Shown here piece by piece: positions 42,520 to 52,116 of a DNA stretch of 64,000 bases. The notes under the pieces are model-generated. The model was not told the DNA's origin and searched no databases. It worked only from the letters and a program-made list of their open reading frames with translations. The position numbers and the translations under genes were made by a program. Source of the DNA: Gammaproteobacteria bacterium (lineage in GTDB: Bacteria > Pseudomonadota > Gammaproteobacteria > HK1); NCBI GenBank assembly GCA_012103455.1, contig WLWT01000001.1, forward strand, positions 4,533,288 to 4,597,287. The letters run 5' to 3'. How positions within the stretch are numbered: position 1 is the first letter of the stretch; each line of letters starts with the position of its first letter.

Positions 42520-42659
42520 GGGCGCCTCTAAAAATAGTCGTTTTTTCGTGAGTGCAAGGAAGCACCGCGCGCAGAACCGCAGTGTATAGGTGATACCTGA
42601 GGATTCGAGCACGGAGCTGACGCCGCAATCGCGGAAAAAGTGCATTTTTAGAGGTGCCC
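42520..42659 (+). repeat. Miniature inverted-repeat element, copy 3 (140 bp)
   Basis: Ends GGGCGCCTCTAAAAATAG and TTTTTAGAGGTGCCC with a perfect 4-bp target duplication TAGC (42516-42519 and 42660-42663). Same orientation as copies 1 and 2. It lies 57 bp upstream of the PhzF-like gene. Confidence 0.93.
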
Positions 42660-42716
42660 TAGCGTGTGTCCTAGGGTTTACGGCATCTGTCCGTTTTAGT
42701 ACGGGTGTGTCTATAA

Positions 42717-43571
42717 ATGAAAAGACGATTTATCCAATGCGACGTTTTTAGTCCACACCCCACGCAGGGAAACGGACTTGCGGTGGTAGTGGACGCGCAG
42801 GGCCTTACCGATGAGCAGATGGCGCGGTTCGCGGCGTGGACGAATCTCGCCGAAACCACTTTTTTATTCCCACCATCGGATGATTGCGCCGACTACCGGG
42901 TAAGAATTCTGACCCCCAGCCAAGAAATGCTCTTTGCAGGCCACCCGACGCTAGGGAGCTGCGCTGCTTGGCTGCATTCAGGTGGCGTACCTAAGAGCTC
43001 CGGCTTGGTGCGGCAAGAGTGCGGCGTAGGTATCGTGGACATTGATATCGGCACTAATCCGCCAGCGTTCGCCGCGCCCCCGACCCGCGTCACGCCCATG
43101 GCAGCGGAGAACTTCAATACTATTGTCGATACCCTTTCAATACCTCGACACTCCATATTGAAGACCGCGGAACTCGACAATGGCCCGGTCTGGCAAGCGT
43201 TTCATCTGCGCAGCGCCGACGACGTGCTGGCCCTGGATTCATCTCTAGTTCGATGGCCTGTATTCAAAGCCCTAGGCTTTATAGGCGCACACGCCCCGGG
43301 CACAGAGTGCGACTACGAGGTAAGGATGTTGGCGCCGTCAAGCGGCATGAGTGAAGATCCCATTACCGGCTCGTTGATCGCAGCACTAGCCCATTGGATG
43401 CATGCCGATGGCCGGCTCACCAGCCCTGTCACCGTTGCCCAAGGTACCAACATCAACCGCAGCGGGCGGATCAGCATTCACCCAATACCACCAGCGCACG
43501 ATGGTGGCCACACTACAATACTGATCGGTGGCCACACCACCATTCTCATTGAGGGAACCGTGATCATGTAG
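42717..43571 (+). CDS. PhzF-family isomerase/epimerase
   Basis: 284 residues. Start RRFIQCDVFSPHPTQGNGLAVVVDA, catalytic glutamate in NLAETTFLFPP (about E47), AGHPTLGSCAAWL and SEDPITGSLIAALAHWM are PhzF hallmarks. PhzF itself isomerises a phenazine precursor, but most members of the family have unknown substrates and there is no phenazine gene here. The C-terminal end contains a 24-bp tandem duplication that repeats GGHTTILI twice. Confidence 0.9.
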   Translation: MKRRFIQCDVFSPHPTQGNGLAVVVDAQGLTDEQMARFAAWTNLAETTFLFPPSDDCADYRVRILTPSQEMLFAGHPTLGSCAAWLHSGGVPKSSGLVRQECGVGIVDIDIGTNPPAFAAPPTRVTPMAAENFNTIVDTLSIPRHSILKTAELDNGPVWQAFHLRSADDVLALDSSLVRWPVFKALGFIGAHAPGTECDYEVRMLAPSSGMSEDPITGSLIAALAHWMHADGRLTSPVTVAQGTNINRSGRISIHPIPPAHDGGHTTILIGGHTTILIEGTVIM

Positions 43572-43643
43572 CAACCCGAGCGAGGCAAGGCGCGCTTTCT
43601 CACCGATATCGTTGAAAGAAACATCCCCTCTTAAGGATGGACT

Positions 43644-44582
43644 CTACGGGGCTCGCCCACGTGCCGGCTCAACGAAGTGCATAAGAAGCCCGCCGCCAAA
43701 ATTAGATGGATGTACAAAACCAATACGCGATCCTCTACCGCCCGGGCGGCCCACCTGATCGATCATCCGCCACCCCGCCCCAGACAAGCTTGCTAGCAGT
43801 GCATCCATATCGCGCGTTGTGAAAGCGATATGTGCAAAACCTGGCCCTTCGCGTGCAAGAAACTTGGCGATGGCACTCTGATCGCCTTTGGTATTTCCCG
43901 CCGTCTCGCCTAAATACTCTTGCGGGGGCAAGCTCGCATCGTAGTCGGACATAATTGCAAGTTCACAATCTCCAACCGTGATGAACGCGCCACGCAAACC
44001 ACCCAAAATCTCCGGGGCTCTCGCATGATAAACCGCACCATACTTATCGGAGACAAAACTTTCGGTAACGTTTCTTATCTCCAGATCTGTTTGAGTACTC
44101 TCAAGCGTACACCCTAAACGATGACAAAAAACCTCGATACACCGCTGATTGTCTAGACTGGCAATACCCAAATGATCGATGCGACCGATCACTCCATCTT
44201 CGGCCTGCCCTGCACCACTGAGCGGCTGAAAAAACCGGGTTCTGATGCCGCATGTCGCCTTCGCTGCAACCGCCACGAACTGACGTCCACCGGGTCCCAA
44301 GCCTTGACCGGCGATAGGCAGCCCGTGCAGTGTCGCCGCCACTTGCGGTGCTGGCGCCGCCAGTGCCATATGATGCACACCGGCGCAACGCGGCTCGTCC
44401 GGATAATCATCATCCACCTCGAACACCGCCACGTAAGCATCACCGATGGCAAAGAACGCAATGCTTCTCTCACCCAAAGCCAGATCGGATCGCACTAAAC
44501 CAAGACCGTGACCTAGAAACTCACAGACAGCGTCCACATCGCGCGCAGCCAGCGCAACATAGTTAACAGCGTAACCCGGCAT
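43644..44582 (-). CDS. Two-domain VOC (glyoxalase/dioxygenase superfamily) protein 1
   Basis: 312 residues made of two vicinal-oxygen-chelate modules (about 5-120 and 135-305). VNYVALAARDVDAV opens the first; RIDHLGIASLDNQRCIEVFCHRLGC and FAHIAFTTRDMDALLASL mark the second. The layout resembles 4-hydroxyphenylpyruvate dioxygenase or methylmalonyl-CoA epimerase relatives. It shares long stretches (GDCEL, SDKYGAVYH, FITVGDCEL) with the next gene upstream, 4 bp away, so the two are tandem paralogues and probably co-transcribed. Substrate unknown. Confidence 0.8.
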   Translation of the reverse strand: MPGYAVNYVALAARDVDAVCEFLGHGLGLVRSDLALGERSIAFFAIGDAYVAVFEVDDDYPDEPRCAGVHHMALAAPAPQVAATLHGLPIAGQGLGPGGRQFVAVAAKATCGIRTRFFQPLSGAGQAEDGVIGRIDHLGIASLDNQRCIEVFCHRLGCTLESTQTDLEIRNVTESFVSDKYGAVYHARAPEILGGLRGAFITVGDCELAIMSDYDASLPPQEYLGETAGNTKGDQSAIAKFLAREGPGFAHIAFTTRDMDALLASLSGAGWRMIDQVGRPGGRGSRIGFVHPSNFGGGLLMHFVEPARGRAP

Positions 44583-44586
44583 CGCT

Positions 44587-45513
44587 TCAGCGCTCCTCGC
44601 GCTCTACGAAATGCAACAACACACCGCCCAACGCGCTGGGATGTAAAAATCCAATCTGCGCCCGCCTTGATCCGGGCCGGCTTTTTGCATCAATGACGCG
44701 GTGCCCCGCCGACGCCATGGCCGTAAGCACCTGATCGATGTCGGGGGTTTTCAACGCGATATGATGAAGCCCACCGCCCCGGCTCGCCACATAGCGGGCG
44801 ATGGTACTGCGATCGCCGCGCGTAGTGCCGGCAACATTGTGACTGGCTTCATCGACTTCGTTCTGCTCGGTTAAATCTTGAAGAAACTCGAGTTCGCAAT
44901 CCCCAACGGTAATAAAGGTCACGCGTAAACTACCCACCAACATCGGCGGGCGTATGTGATAAACGGGCGGATATTTATCCGAGGTGAAGTGCTCGGCGAT
45001 AACTTCAACTTCACTATCCGTTTGCTGACTCTCGTACACACAACCCAACTTATCGATAAACACCTCACGCGCTTTCATATTATCAGCCGAGGCTACGCCT
45101 ATATGATCAATGCGTTCCACCAAGGCTGAATGGCCACTTGCCGATCGAATACTCAAAGGCTGCGACAACCGCGTCTTCACACCGCAGGTCGCCTCAGCAC
45201 ACAATGCGATTTGTTTGTTGCCATCGAGTCCATCGCTCACCTGCCCAACCGTTGCCAACCCGCACTGCCGTGCAAACACTTCCGGCTCAGCCGCCGCTAT
45301 AGCAATATGATCGACGCCTTTGCGTGCGCCCTCCCCCAAGAAAGGATCCCCGAGAGCAAATAGTGCCAATGCCGACCGACCCACCGGTATCAACGGCACC
45401 AACGAGCGGCCACAGGTCAACCTTAGCGCTGACAATGCCAAATCTTTTTCGAATACAGCGGCGCTTCGCTCCGGATCATCGACCACCAATGCCACGTATT
45501 CGAGTTGTGCCAT
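44587..45513 (-). CDS. Two-domain VOC protein 2, paralogue of the neighbour
   Basis: 308 residues from ATG 45513, which aligns the start with its paralogue (MAQLEYVALVVDDPERS); an in-frame ATG at 45537 is also possible. Shared with the partner are TCGVKTRLSQPLS, RIDHIGVASADN, VYESQQTDSEVEV, FTSDKYPPVYH, FITVGDCELEF and the C-terminal IGFLHPSALGGVLLHFVE. First gene of the pair. The left end of an insertion sequence lies only 31 bp upstream of its start, so the original promoter may have been displaced. Confidence 0.8.
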   Translation of the reverse strand: MAQLEYVALVVDDPERSAAVFEKDLALSALRLTCGRSLVPLIPVGRSALALFALGDPFLGEGARKGVDHIAIAAAEPEVFARQCGLATVGQVSDGLDGNKQIALCAEATCGVKTRLSQPLSIRSASGHSALVERIDHIGVASADNMKAREVFIDKLGCVYESQQTDSEVEVIAEHFTSDKYPPVYHIRPPMLVGSLRVTFITVGDCELEFLQDLTEQNEVDEASHNVAGTTRGDRSTIARYVASRGGGLHHIALKTPDIDQVLTAMASAGHRVIDAKSRPGSRRAQIGFLHPSALGGVLLHFVEREER

Positions 45514-45544
45514 TGCCACTGTCTCTGTAGGGATCATCAGATCA

Positions 45545-46960
45545 GGGCGCCTTTAAAAATGGGTGTGCTCTCTATATGATGTATTTAAGCAGCTAAATCA
45601 AACCCGTATTGATCGAGCTTACGCCAAAATTGATCCCAACGAGCATCCGTGTGGGCCAACCCACGCAATGACAGAATGGCTTGAGCCCCAGCCTCCTTCC
45701 AGCGCATCCCTGAGTTGCATAGGCGCTGCTTAACCAATGTTTTACAAGCCGCTTCAGTCACACCTGATCCGATCGGTAAATTGTCCGACTGAGGTCGAGA
45801 ATAACGCATCTTGGATTTGTTGTTTTTAAAATAAGTGACCGATGCCAATAAGTGCTCTTTATCGGTCTTTTTAAACGACCCACTCTCAAGGTGCTCTTTT
45901 AACTCATTGTATAGCCGGGTCGCTGAACCCGATTGGCTTTTAAGTCGATGACACGCTTGGTCAAGCCACTCCTTACGTGCAACACGCTGTCTTTTTCCCG
46001 AAAATAGCGCATCGGCGGCTTGGCCCAAATAACCCACAGCATGCCAAAAATCCACCAACTGTCGATCAGTTCTGGACCTCAAATAAGACCAATTGTCTTT
46101 CGCTCCATCAGCTATTGCAACATAGGTTGCCTTGGGATATCGCTCCTTGACCTTCGATAACTCTTGATCCAATCGATCATAAAACTTCTTCTTGCCATAC
46201 TCCGGCGTAGCCCCCATTTGAATGGTATGCAGTCTTTGCCCTTCGCCATCATGAAGACTGATAGTCCCCACCATTGACTCGCGCCAACCGCCTTCAGTCA
46301 ACAGCATACAGGTCCCATCTATGCCAACACCCACGCTCTTAACCGGTTTGTCTAATTGCGGCGGGGCATAGGTCCATGCCTGTTCTTTCGCTTGAGCGAC
46401 GGCTCCCACTGCGTCACCGATAGATTTCAAATAGCTTCTCGCTATGCTCCGACCATGACAGTGCTGCAAATCAAATAAGGCTCGACTAGAGCCCAGTTCC
46501 GCGTATTTACAAGAGAGCAACTTGACAAAGCCGGGTGTTGCCGTTAGGAAGATTCTTGCGTCTTTTTCCAATGGACAATATTGACGGCCACCTCGAGTTG
46601 ATTGATAAACGTGGCGATCCACTTTGGCCTCACCCCACTGAGTTTGATAGGTTTTGTGGTAAAGCCCTTTTGAGGTCAGCTTGAGGTCCCCCAAAATGAT
46701 TGGAGAGCCATCGGTATCGAACTGTTTAAGGGCTTGTTCAGCCGCCAAACAACCTACATTATTCAACGCATCACGAATCGCTTCTTCGGAGCGAAGCATT
46801 GATTTGGGATCTAAAGAAATAGTGACTTGCAAGGTAACCGTTGCATCACTGCGCTTGACTATTTCCGCATGGCTCATAATGGTATTTTTCTCTTGACAAA
46901 AGAGACCAGATTATAACTCAACTACCGACAGATATATACATTATTTTAAGAGCAAACCCC
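45545..46960 (-). mobile_element. ISKra4-like insertion sequence (about 1.4 kb)
   Basis: The left end GGGCGCCTTTAAAAAT (45545-45560) differs by one base from the terminal repeat of the miniature elements. The right boundary is uncertain: the minus-strand reading of 46941-46960 (GGGGTTTGCTCTTAAAATAA) is a poor inverted match, and a fragment of the miniature element begins immediately after. No clear target duplication was found. It contains a single full-length transposase gene. Confidence 0.7.
45585..46877 (-). CDS. ISKra4-family transposase
   Basis: 430 residues, intact. The C-terminal signature LPIGSGVTEAACKTLVKQRLCNSGMRWKEAGAQAILSLRGL is typical of ISKra4-family transposases. GVGIDGTCM and YVAIADGAKDNWSYL ... 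DFWHAVGYLGQAA are the likely DDE-core segments, with aspartates at GID and IADGA. Its codon use and the AT-richer base composition differ from the chromosomal neighbours. The reading frame is complete, so the element may still be active. Confidence 0.88.
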   Translation of the reverse strand: MSHAEIVKRSDATVTLQVTISLDPKSMLRSEEAIRDALNNVGCLAAEQALKQFDTDGSPIILGDLKLTSKGLYHKTYQTQWGEAKVDRHVYQSTRGGRQYCPLEKDARIFLTATPGFVKLLSCKYAELGSSRALFDLQHCHGRSIARSYLKSIGDAVGAVAQAKEQAWTYAPPQLDKPVKSVGVGIDGTCMLLTEGGWRESMVGTISLHDGEGQRLHTIQMGATPEYGKKKFYDRLDQELSKVKERYPKATYVAIADGAKDNWSYLRSRTDRQLVDFWHAVGYLGQAADALFSGKRQRVARKEWLDQACHRLKSQSGSATRLYNELKEHLESGSFKKTDKEHLLASVTYFKNNKSKMRYSRPQSDNLPIGSGVTEAACKTLVKQRLCNSGMRWKEAGAQAILSLRGLAHTDARWDQFWRKLDQYGFDLAA

Positions 46961-47000
46961 TAAAAATAGTAATTTTTTCGTGAGTGCAAGAAAGCAACGC
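46960..47000 (+). repeat. Fragment of the miniature inverted-repeat element
   Basis: About 41 bp (CTAAAAATAGTAATTTTTTC and on through CGTGAGTGCAAGAAAGC) match the left interior of copies 1-3 with a few mismatches; the outermost GGGCGCCT and the rest of the element are missing. It touches the right end of the insertion sequence, as if the latter had inserted into or recombined with it. Confidence 0.75.
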
Positions 47001-47151
47001 GGGCAACTTGCCCGGCATACAACGATAAACACGCAGTTCGTAAAGCATAGATAGGCGCCTCCTTCTTTTGCAGTGAAACTTACCGCATCACCCGGACATC
47101 ACGCCGCGAACATGCGACTCATGTTTCACTAGACTAGCGAGCATTAGCAGA

Positions 47152-50100
47152 TCAGGCGCCGCCACCTGCTGCTGCCTGCGGTATCGGCTTCACGCTTTTT
47201 TCACCGGCCGCTTGGCGCAGCCGCGCGAGTAAATCCGCCTCACGCTTCTTGGCCGCCGCCACGTTGCGCAGCTTGACGTGGCCAAAACCCTTCATCTGCT
47301 CCGGCACTGATGCTATTTCCACCACCAGATGATGATTGTCCGAGTTTAACTCGCCCATGATCTGCTCAACGGTACTGCGGTAATCTTCGATCAATTTTCG
47401 TTCCATACGCCGCTCCTCGGTATAACCGAAGATATCGAACGCGCCTGCGCGCAGATGTTTCATCGACGCGAGCAAACCCATAGCCGACAGCATCCAAGGA
47501 CCATATTCCCGCTTCCGCAAGTAACCGGTATTCGGATCCTTGCCGGCAAAGAGCGGCGGCGCTAAATGAAAGCGTAGCGTGTAATCGCCCTCGAACTGCT
47601 GCGCCAACTTCTGGTGGAACCGTTTATCGGTATATAACCTAGCCACTTCGTATTCATCTTTGATTGCCATCAGCTTGAATAAAGCGCGCGCTACCGCCTC
47701 CGACAACCCCTCCTTGCCAGGCGTTTTATCGGCCTCCACCGCCCGCACGCGCGCCACGAAATCGGCATATCCTCGTGCGTAAGCCTCGTCTTGATAACCG
47801 GTGAGAAACTCAACGCGGCGCGCGATGAACTCGTCCAATGTTTTAGGTTCATCGATTTGTTCCGTCCGGGTCGCCGAACGCACCAACTCATCGACTTTCA
47901 CCCGATCGTGAACCACTAAGCGGCCCCAATTAAACGCCTGCAAATTGAAGTCCACCGCCACGCCGTTGAGCGCGATGGCCTCTTCGATACTCTCTAGGCT
48001 CAAAGGCACCAAACCTTTTTGAAAAGCGCAACCGACCAGAAAAAGATTCGCCGCGATGGAGTCGCCCAGCAGCGCGGTCGCATACGTCGTCGCATCTATA
48101 AACTGAGAGCGGTCTTCTCCGGCCGCATCCGTAATCTGCTTGGCCATGATGCGCGAACTGAGATCAATGGTGTTGTCGATCACAAACGCCGCCGGCGGCG
48201 TGACATGGCCGTTGACTATCGCCGAAGACCTGCCCTGCTCCAACATGGACAACACCTCTGGCGTCGATGAGGTGACGATGTCACAGCCGAGCAGCAAGCG
48301 GGCGCCCCCGGCGCAGATACGCGTGGCATGCAGATCCTGCGGATTATCCGCAATGCGCACGTGGGTCCCTACAGCACCGTTCTTTTGCGCCAAACCGGTC
48401 TGATCGAGCACCGTTACGCCCTTACCGTCTATGTGGGCCGCCATTCCGAGCAGCGCACCGACAGTGATAACGCCAGTTCCACCTATCCCCGTGATCATAA
48501 TGCCGTAGGGTTCGGCTGCAGACGGTTGTTGCGGTTCGGGCAAGGCCGCCAACGGGGGGTGGCCGCTCACGTCAACACTCGCGCTCTTAGCCCGCTTGAT
48601 CCGACCGCCATGAACAGTCACAAAGCTTGGGCAAAAGCCTTTGACACAGGAGAAATCTTTATTGCAGTTGGATTGATCGATACGGCGCTTACGCCCGAAT
48701 TCGGTCTCTAGCGGTTGCACCGAAACGCAGTTAGACTGCACCGAGCAATCACCGCATCCCTCACACACCAAATCGTTGATGAATACCCGTTTAGGCGGAT
48801 CTATCATCAAGCCGCGCTTGCGCCGCCGACGCTTCTCGGCGGCGCAGGTTTGATCGTATACCAACACCGTCACACCCGCTACCTCGCGCAATTCTTTTTG
48901 CACCCGGTCCAGGGCGTCGCGGTGGAAGACCTTAACGCCTTTGGGGAAAAAGTCCGCCGCATACTTCTGCGGCTCATCGGTCACCACCACGGTACGCTCA
49001 ACGCCTTCCGCCTGCACTTGGCGGACGATGGATAGTGGCGTCACGCCGCCACCCAAGGGCTGGCCACCGGTCATGGCAACGGCATCGTTATAGAGAATTT
49101 TGTACGTGATATTGACGTTGGCCGCCACCGCTGCGCGGATGGCCAACAAGCCCGAGTGATCGTATGTGCCATCGCCCAGATTAGCGAAGAGGTGTTTTTC
49201 TTCGGTAAACGGTGAGTGGCCGATCCAGTTCACCCCTTCAGCCCCCATGTGGGTGGCGTATACGGTCCTGCGCTCAGGGTGAAACATGGCCATGGCGTGG
49301 CAACCGATACCGGCCATCGCCCTCGAGCCTTGCGGCAACCGGGTGGAGGTGTTGTGCGGACAGCCGGAACAGAAATAAGGCGAGCGGGCCAGCCCAGGCG
49401 TCACTTTGGCCACCCGCGCGGTGATTTGGTCAAGCCGCGAGAGTGCCTGACTGAATGCCGGATAATCGCCAAAGCGGCGCAGCCGCCGCTCCAAAGCGCG
49501 GGCGACGATGCCCGGCGTCAGTTCGCCATTGGGCGGGATCAGCGTATGTCCGGATTCATCCGTCTTGCCGACGATGCGCGACGGTGCATCATCACGGTTG
49601 TAGAACAGCTTGGTGAGTTGCTCCTCAATGAAACCGCGCTTCTCTTCCACCACCACGATCTCATCTAGCCCTTGAGCAAAGGAGAGCATGCCTTCAGGCT
49701 CTATCGGCCACGTCAAACCGACTTTGTATACACGAAGACCGATCGCCGCCGCCTTCTCCTGCGAGATACCGAGATCATCCAAAGCTTGGCGCAGATCCAG
49801 ATATCCCTTGCCGGTGGTGACTATACCGAGCTTGGCAGCGGGACTGTCCATGACGATACGATCGACCGGATTGGCCCGCGCGTAAGCCAGCACCGCCGGT
49901 AATTTTTGCTCCAGCAAGCGCACTTCGTAGGCCATCGGCTGATAGGCCACATCAATACCCAGCCCCCCTTCGGGCAACTCGAAACCGGTAGGCTCATTGA
50001 GTTCCACACGGTGCGGATCCACATACACCGATGCGGAGCTTTCAACGGTGTCCGATATGGCTTTAAAGCCAATCCAGCAACCGGAGTAGCGCGAAGCGCC

Positions 50101-50661
50101 AAACGCCCATAAACCGAAATCCAGATATTCCTGCACGCTGGCTGGATTGAGTACGGGGACCAGCGATGCGACAAAAGCTTGCTCGCTTTGGTGCGGCATC
50201 GAAGAAGACTTGGCGCCGTGATCATCGCCAGCGATGAGCAACACGCCACCTTTGCGTCCCGCGCCGGCGAAATTACCGTGCTTGAATACATCGCCGCAGC
50301 GGTCAACCCCGGGCCCCTTGCCGTACCAGATGGAGAAAACCCCGTCATACTTGGCCCCGGGGAAGATCTCGGTGTGTTGAGAACCCCACACAGCCGTCGC
50401 CGCCAGATCCTCGTTGAGACCGGGGTGGAACTCGATGTGGTTTTCTTGCAAAAAAAGCTTGGCCCGGGTGAGCGCGTTGTCGTAGCCACCTAGCGGTGAG
50501 CCGCGGTAACCCGAGATGTAGCCGGCGGTATTGAGCCCCGCGGCCCGATCACGCTGGCGTTGCATGATGGGTAGGCGCACCAGTGCCTGTAGTCCAGTCA
50601 TATAGACGCGGCCAGACTCCAGCGTGTATTTATCGTCCAGAGAAATAGCGGAGGTCTTCAT
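47152..50661 (-). CDS. Indolepyruvate ferredoxin oxidoreductase, fused alpha/beta chain
   Basis: About 1169 residues from ATG 50661, with GAGGTGACG just upstream; a longer frame to 50805 looks untranslated. The N-terminal pyruvate-ferredoxin-oxidoreductase-like domain starts SGRVYMTGLQALVRLPIMQ. The TPP-binding part has GIGCHAMAMF and GDGTYDHSGLLAIRAAVAAN. An [4Fe-4S] cluster segment follows (CEGCGDCSVQSNCVSVQ ... CNKDFSCVKGFCPSF), then the gamma-type domain (GIGGTGVITVGALLGMAAHIDG). It oxidatively decarboxylates aryl (or branched) 2-oxoacids to acyl-CoA, reducing ferredoxin. It is divergent from the diiron-protein gene over 270 bp. Confidence 0.92.
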   Translation of the reverse strand: MKTSAISLDDKYTLESGRVYMTGLQALVRLPIMQRQRDRAAGLNTAGYISGYRGSPLGGYDNALTRAKLFLQENHIEFHPGLNEDLAATAVWGSQHTEIFPGAKYDGVFSIWYGKGPGVDRCGDVFKHGNFAGAGRKGGVLLIAGDDHGAKSSSMPHQSEQAFVASLVPVLNPASVQEYLDFGLWAFGASRYSGCWIGFKAISDTVESSASVYVDPHRVELNEPTGFELPEGGLGIDVAYQPMAYEVRLLEQKLPAVLAYARANPVDRIVMDSPAAKLGIVTTGKGYLDLRQALDDLGISQEKAAAIGLRVYKVGLTWPIEPEGMLSFAQGLDEIVVVEEKRGFIEEQLTKLFYNRDDAPSRIVGKTDESGHTLIPPNGELTPGIVARALERRLRRFGDYPAFSQALSRLDQITARVAKVTPGLARSPYFCSGCPHNTSTRLPQGSRAMAGIGCHAMAMFHPERRTVYATHMGAEGVNWIGHSPFTEEKHLFANLGDGTYDHSGLLAIRAAVAANVNITYKILYNDAVAMTGGQPLGGGVTPLSIVRQVQAEGVERTVVVTDEPQKYAADFFPKGVKVFHRDALDRVQKELREVAGVTVLVYDQTCAAEKRRRRKRGLMIDPPKRVFINDLVCEGCGDCSVQSNCVSVQPLETEFGRKRRIDQSNCNKDFSCVKGFCPSFVTVHGGRIKRAKSASVDVSGHPPLAALPEPQQPSAAEPYGIMITGIGGTGVITVGALLGMAAHIDGKGVTVLDQTGLAQKNGAVGTHVRIADNPQDLHATRICAGGARLLLGCDIVTSSTPEVLSMLEQGRSSAIVNGHVTPPAAFVIDNTIDLSSRIMAKQITDAAGEDRSQFIDATTYATALLGDSIAANLFLVGCAFQKGLVPLSLESIEEAIALNGVAVDFNLQAFNWGRLVVHDRVKVDELVRSATRTEQIDEPKTLDEFIARRVEFLTGYQDEAYARGYADFVARVRAVEADKTPGKEGLSEAVARALFKLMAIKDEYEVARLYTDKRFHQKLAQQFEGDYTLRFHLAPPLFAGKDPNTGYLRKREYGPWMLSAMGLLASMKHLRAGAFDIFGYTEERRMERKLIEDYRSTVEQIMGELNSDNHHLVVEIASVPEQMKGFGHVKLRNVAAAKKREADLLARLRQAAGEKSVKPIPQAAAGGGA

Positions 50662-50931
50662 CGTCACCTCTATTGTTGCGCGTCGAACGTTCAAGCTGTG
50701 CAGGATAAATGGTAGAGCGCACGAGCGCTGCCCACCAGGATGATCCTGACATGGGTTGTCTATATCTTGGTAATAACCCGCCATGGCAGCCACGGACCAG
50801 CGCAATGCGCTGTCAACGATCTTGACCCACCGCCCGTGGCTTCCTATGGTGCGTACAGGTCGCGCCTACTGGCGCTCCATTCATTCACCGCCGTTCATTC
50901 ACTGCCACATTCACTCACCGAGGAGCCACCC

Positions 50932-52002
50932 ATGAGTACACAGTTTCGCTATTCCATACCTGTAGAGCAGACCGAGTGGCGCTTCGACGGCGCCGCTGAG
51001 ACCGGATTCACCTGGGAATACGACGAAAACCGCGAGCGGTTGCTAACGCTATACGACAAGGGCAAACAGCTACAGTGGGACGCCGCCAAGCGCATCGATT
51101 GGTCCCTGGACATCGATCCGGAAAACCCCATGGAGATCGATGACCGCATCATCCCCATCTACGGTTCCGAGCTATGGGACAAGATGACGGAAAAAGAGAA
51201 AGTCAACACCCGCATCCACCAGCAAGTCCATCAACTCTCCCAGTTCATGCACGGCGAGCAGGGCGCCCTCATCGCCTGCGCCAAAATCGTGCAAAGCGCC
51301 CCCGATCTGGATGCCAAATTCTACGCCTCGACCCAAGTCATGGACGAGGCCCGCCATGTGGAAGCGTATTCCCGGCTACTGCACGAAAAATTCAACATGG
51401 CCTACCCTATCAACAGCGGCCTTAAAGCATTGTTAGAAAACGCGCTCACCGATAGCCGGTGGGACATGACTTACCTCGCCATGCAGATCCTCATCGAAGG
51501 ACTGGCATTGGCCGCATTTCAACGGATCCGCGACTTCAGCCGCAACCGGCTATGCGCCTCCATCAACGCTTATGTCATGCAGGATGAAGCCAGACACGTA
51601 TCGTTCGGACGGGTGGCCCTGCGCGACTTTTATCCGCAGCTCAGCGACGCCGAGCGTGATGAACGCGAGGAATTCGTGGTCGAGGCTTGTTACCACATGC
51701 GCGACCGGTTCCAGCAGATGGAGGTGTGGGAAAATCTGGAACTACCAACGGACCGCGTCGCCGAGATCATCGAGCAATCGGAAAACACCAAGCTGTTCCG
51801 CACCCGCCTGTTCACCCGTATCGTGCCCACGGTCAAAGACATCGGCCTGTGGGGTCCGCGGGTGCGCAAAGCTTATACCGACATGGGGATCATGGAATTC
51901 GCCGATCTGGATGCGCAAGCGCTACTCGACCACGACCACGAAGTGGCCACCCGCTTCGAGGCGGAAACCGAGTACGTCAAAGCGGCGGCCGAGGCTCATT
52001 AG
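50932..52002 (+). CDS. Ferritin-like diiron protein (AurF / R2-like oxygenase type)
   Basis: 356 residues from ATG 50932, chosen because AGGAG lies 6 bases upstream. A four-helix bundle carries two carboxylate-histidine pairs: E109 (HGEQ), E139 and H142 (DEARHVE), E189 (IEGLAL), E219 and H222 (DEARHVSFG). These six residues would form a dinuclear iron site as in ribonucleotide reductase R2 and amine N-oxygenases. The physiological substrate is unknown. It is followed 114 bp later by a selenocysteine-type peroxiredoxin, hinting at peroxide by-products or oxidative stress. Confidence 0.82.
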   Translation: MSTQFRYSIPVEQTEWRFDGAAETGFTWEYDENRERLLTLYDKGKQLQWDAAKRIDWSLDIDPENPMEIDDRIIPIYGSELWDKMTEKEKVNTRIHQQVHQLSQFMHGEQGALIACAKIVQSAPDLDAKFYASTQVMDEARHVEAYSRLLHEKFNMAYPINSGLKALLENALTDSRWDMTYLAMQILIEGLALAAFQRIRDFSRNRLCASINAYVMQDEARHVSFGRVALRDFYPQLSDAERDEREEFVVEACYHMRDRFQQMEVWENLELPTDRVAEIIEQSENTKLFRTRLFTRIVPTVKDIGLWGPRVRKAYTDMGIMEFADLDAQALLDHDHEVATRFEAETEYVKAAAEAH

Positions 52003-52116
52003 CCTCAGGCAAAAGACACCTGACACACCAATAAGACACCTGACACACGAAGGGTTCCTCGGTTACGATGCGCCCGCGTTGAGTTTACGCAGATCATTTA
52101 AGCAGGAGAGATGACG

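Noticed and set aside
50740-50931. Longer N-terminus for the diiron protein
   Set aside because: AGGAG precedes the ATG at 50932; the upstream part crosses short tandem repeats and overlaps the divergent gene's leader.
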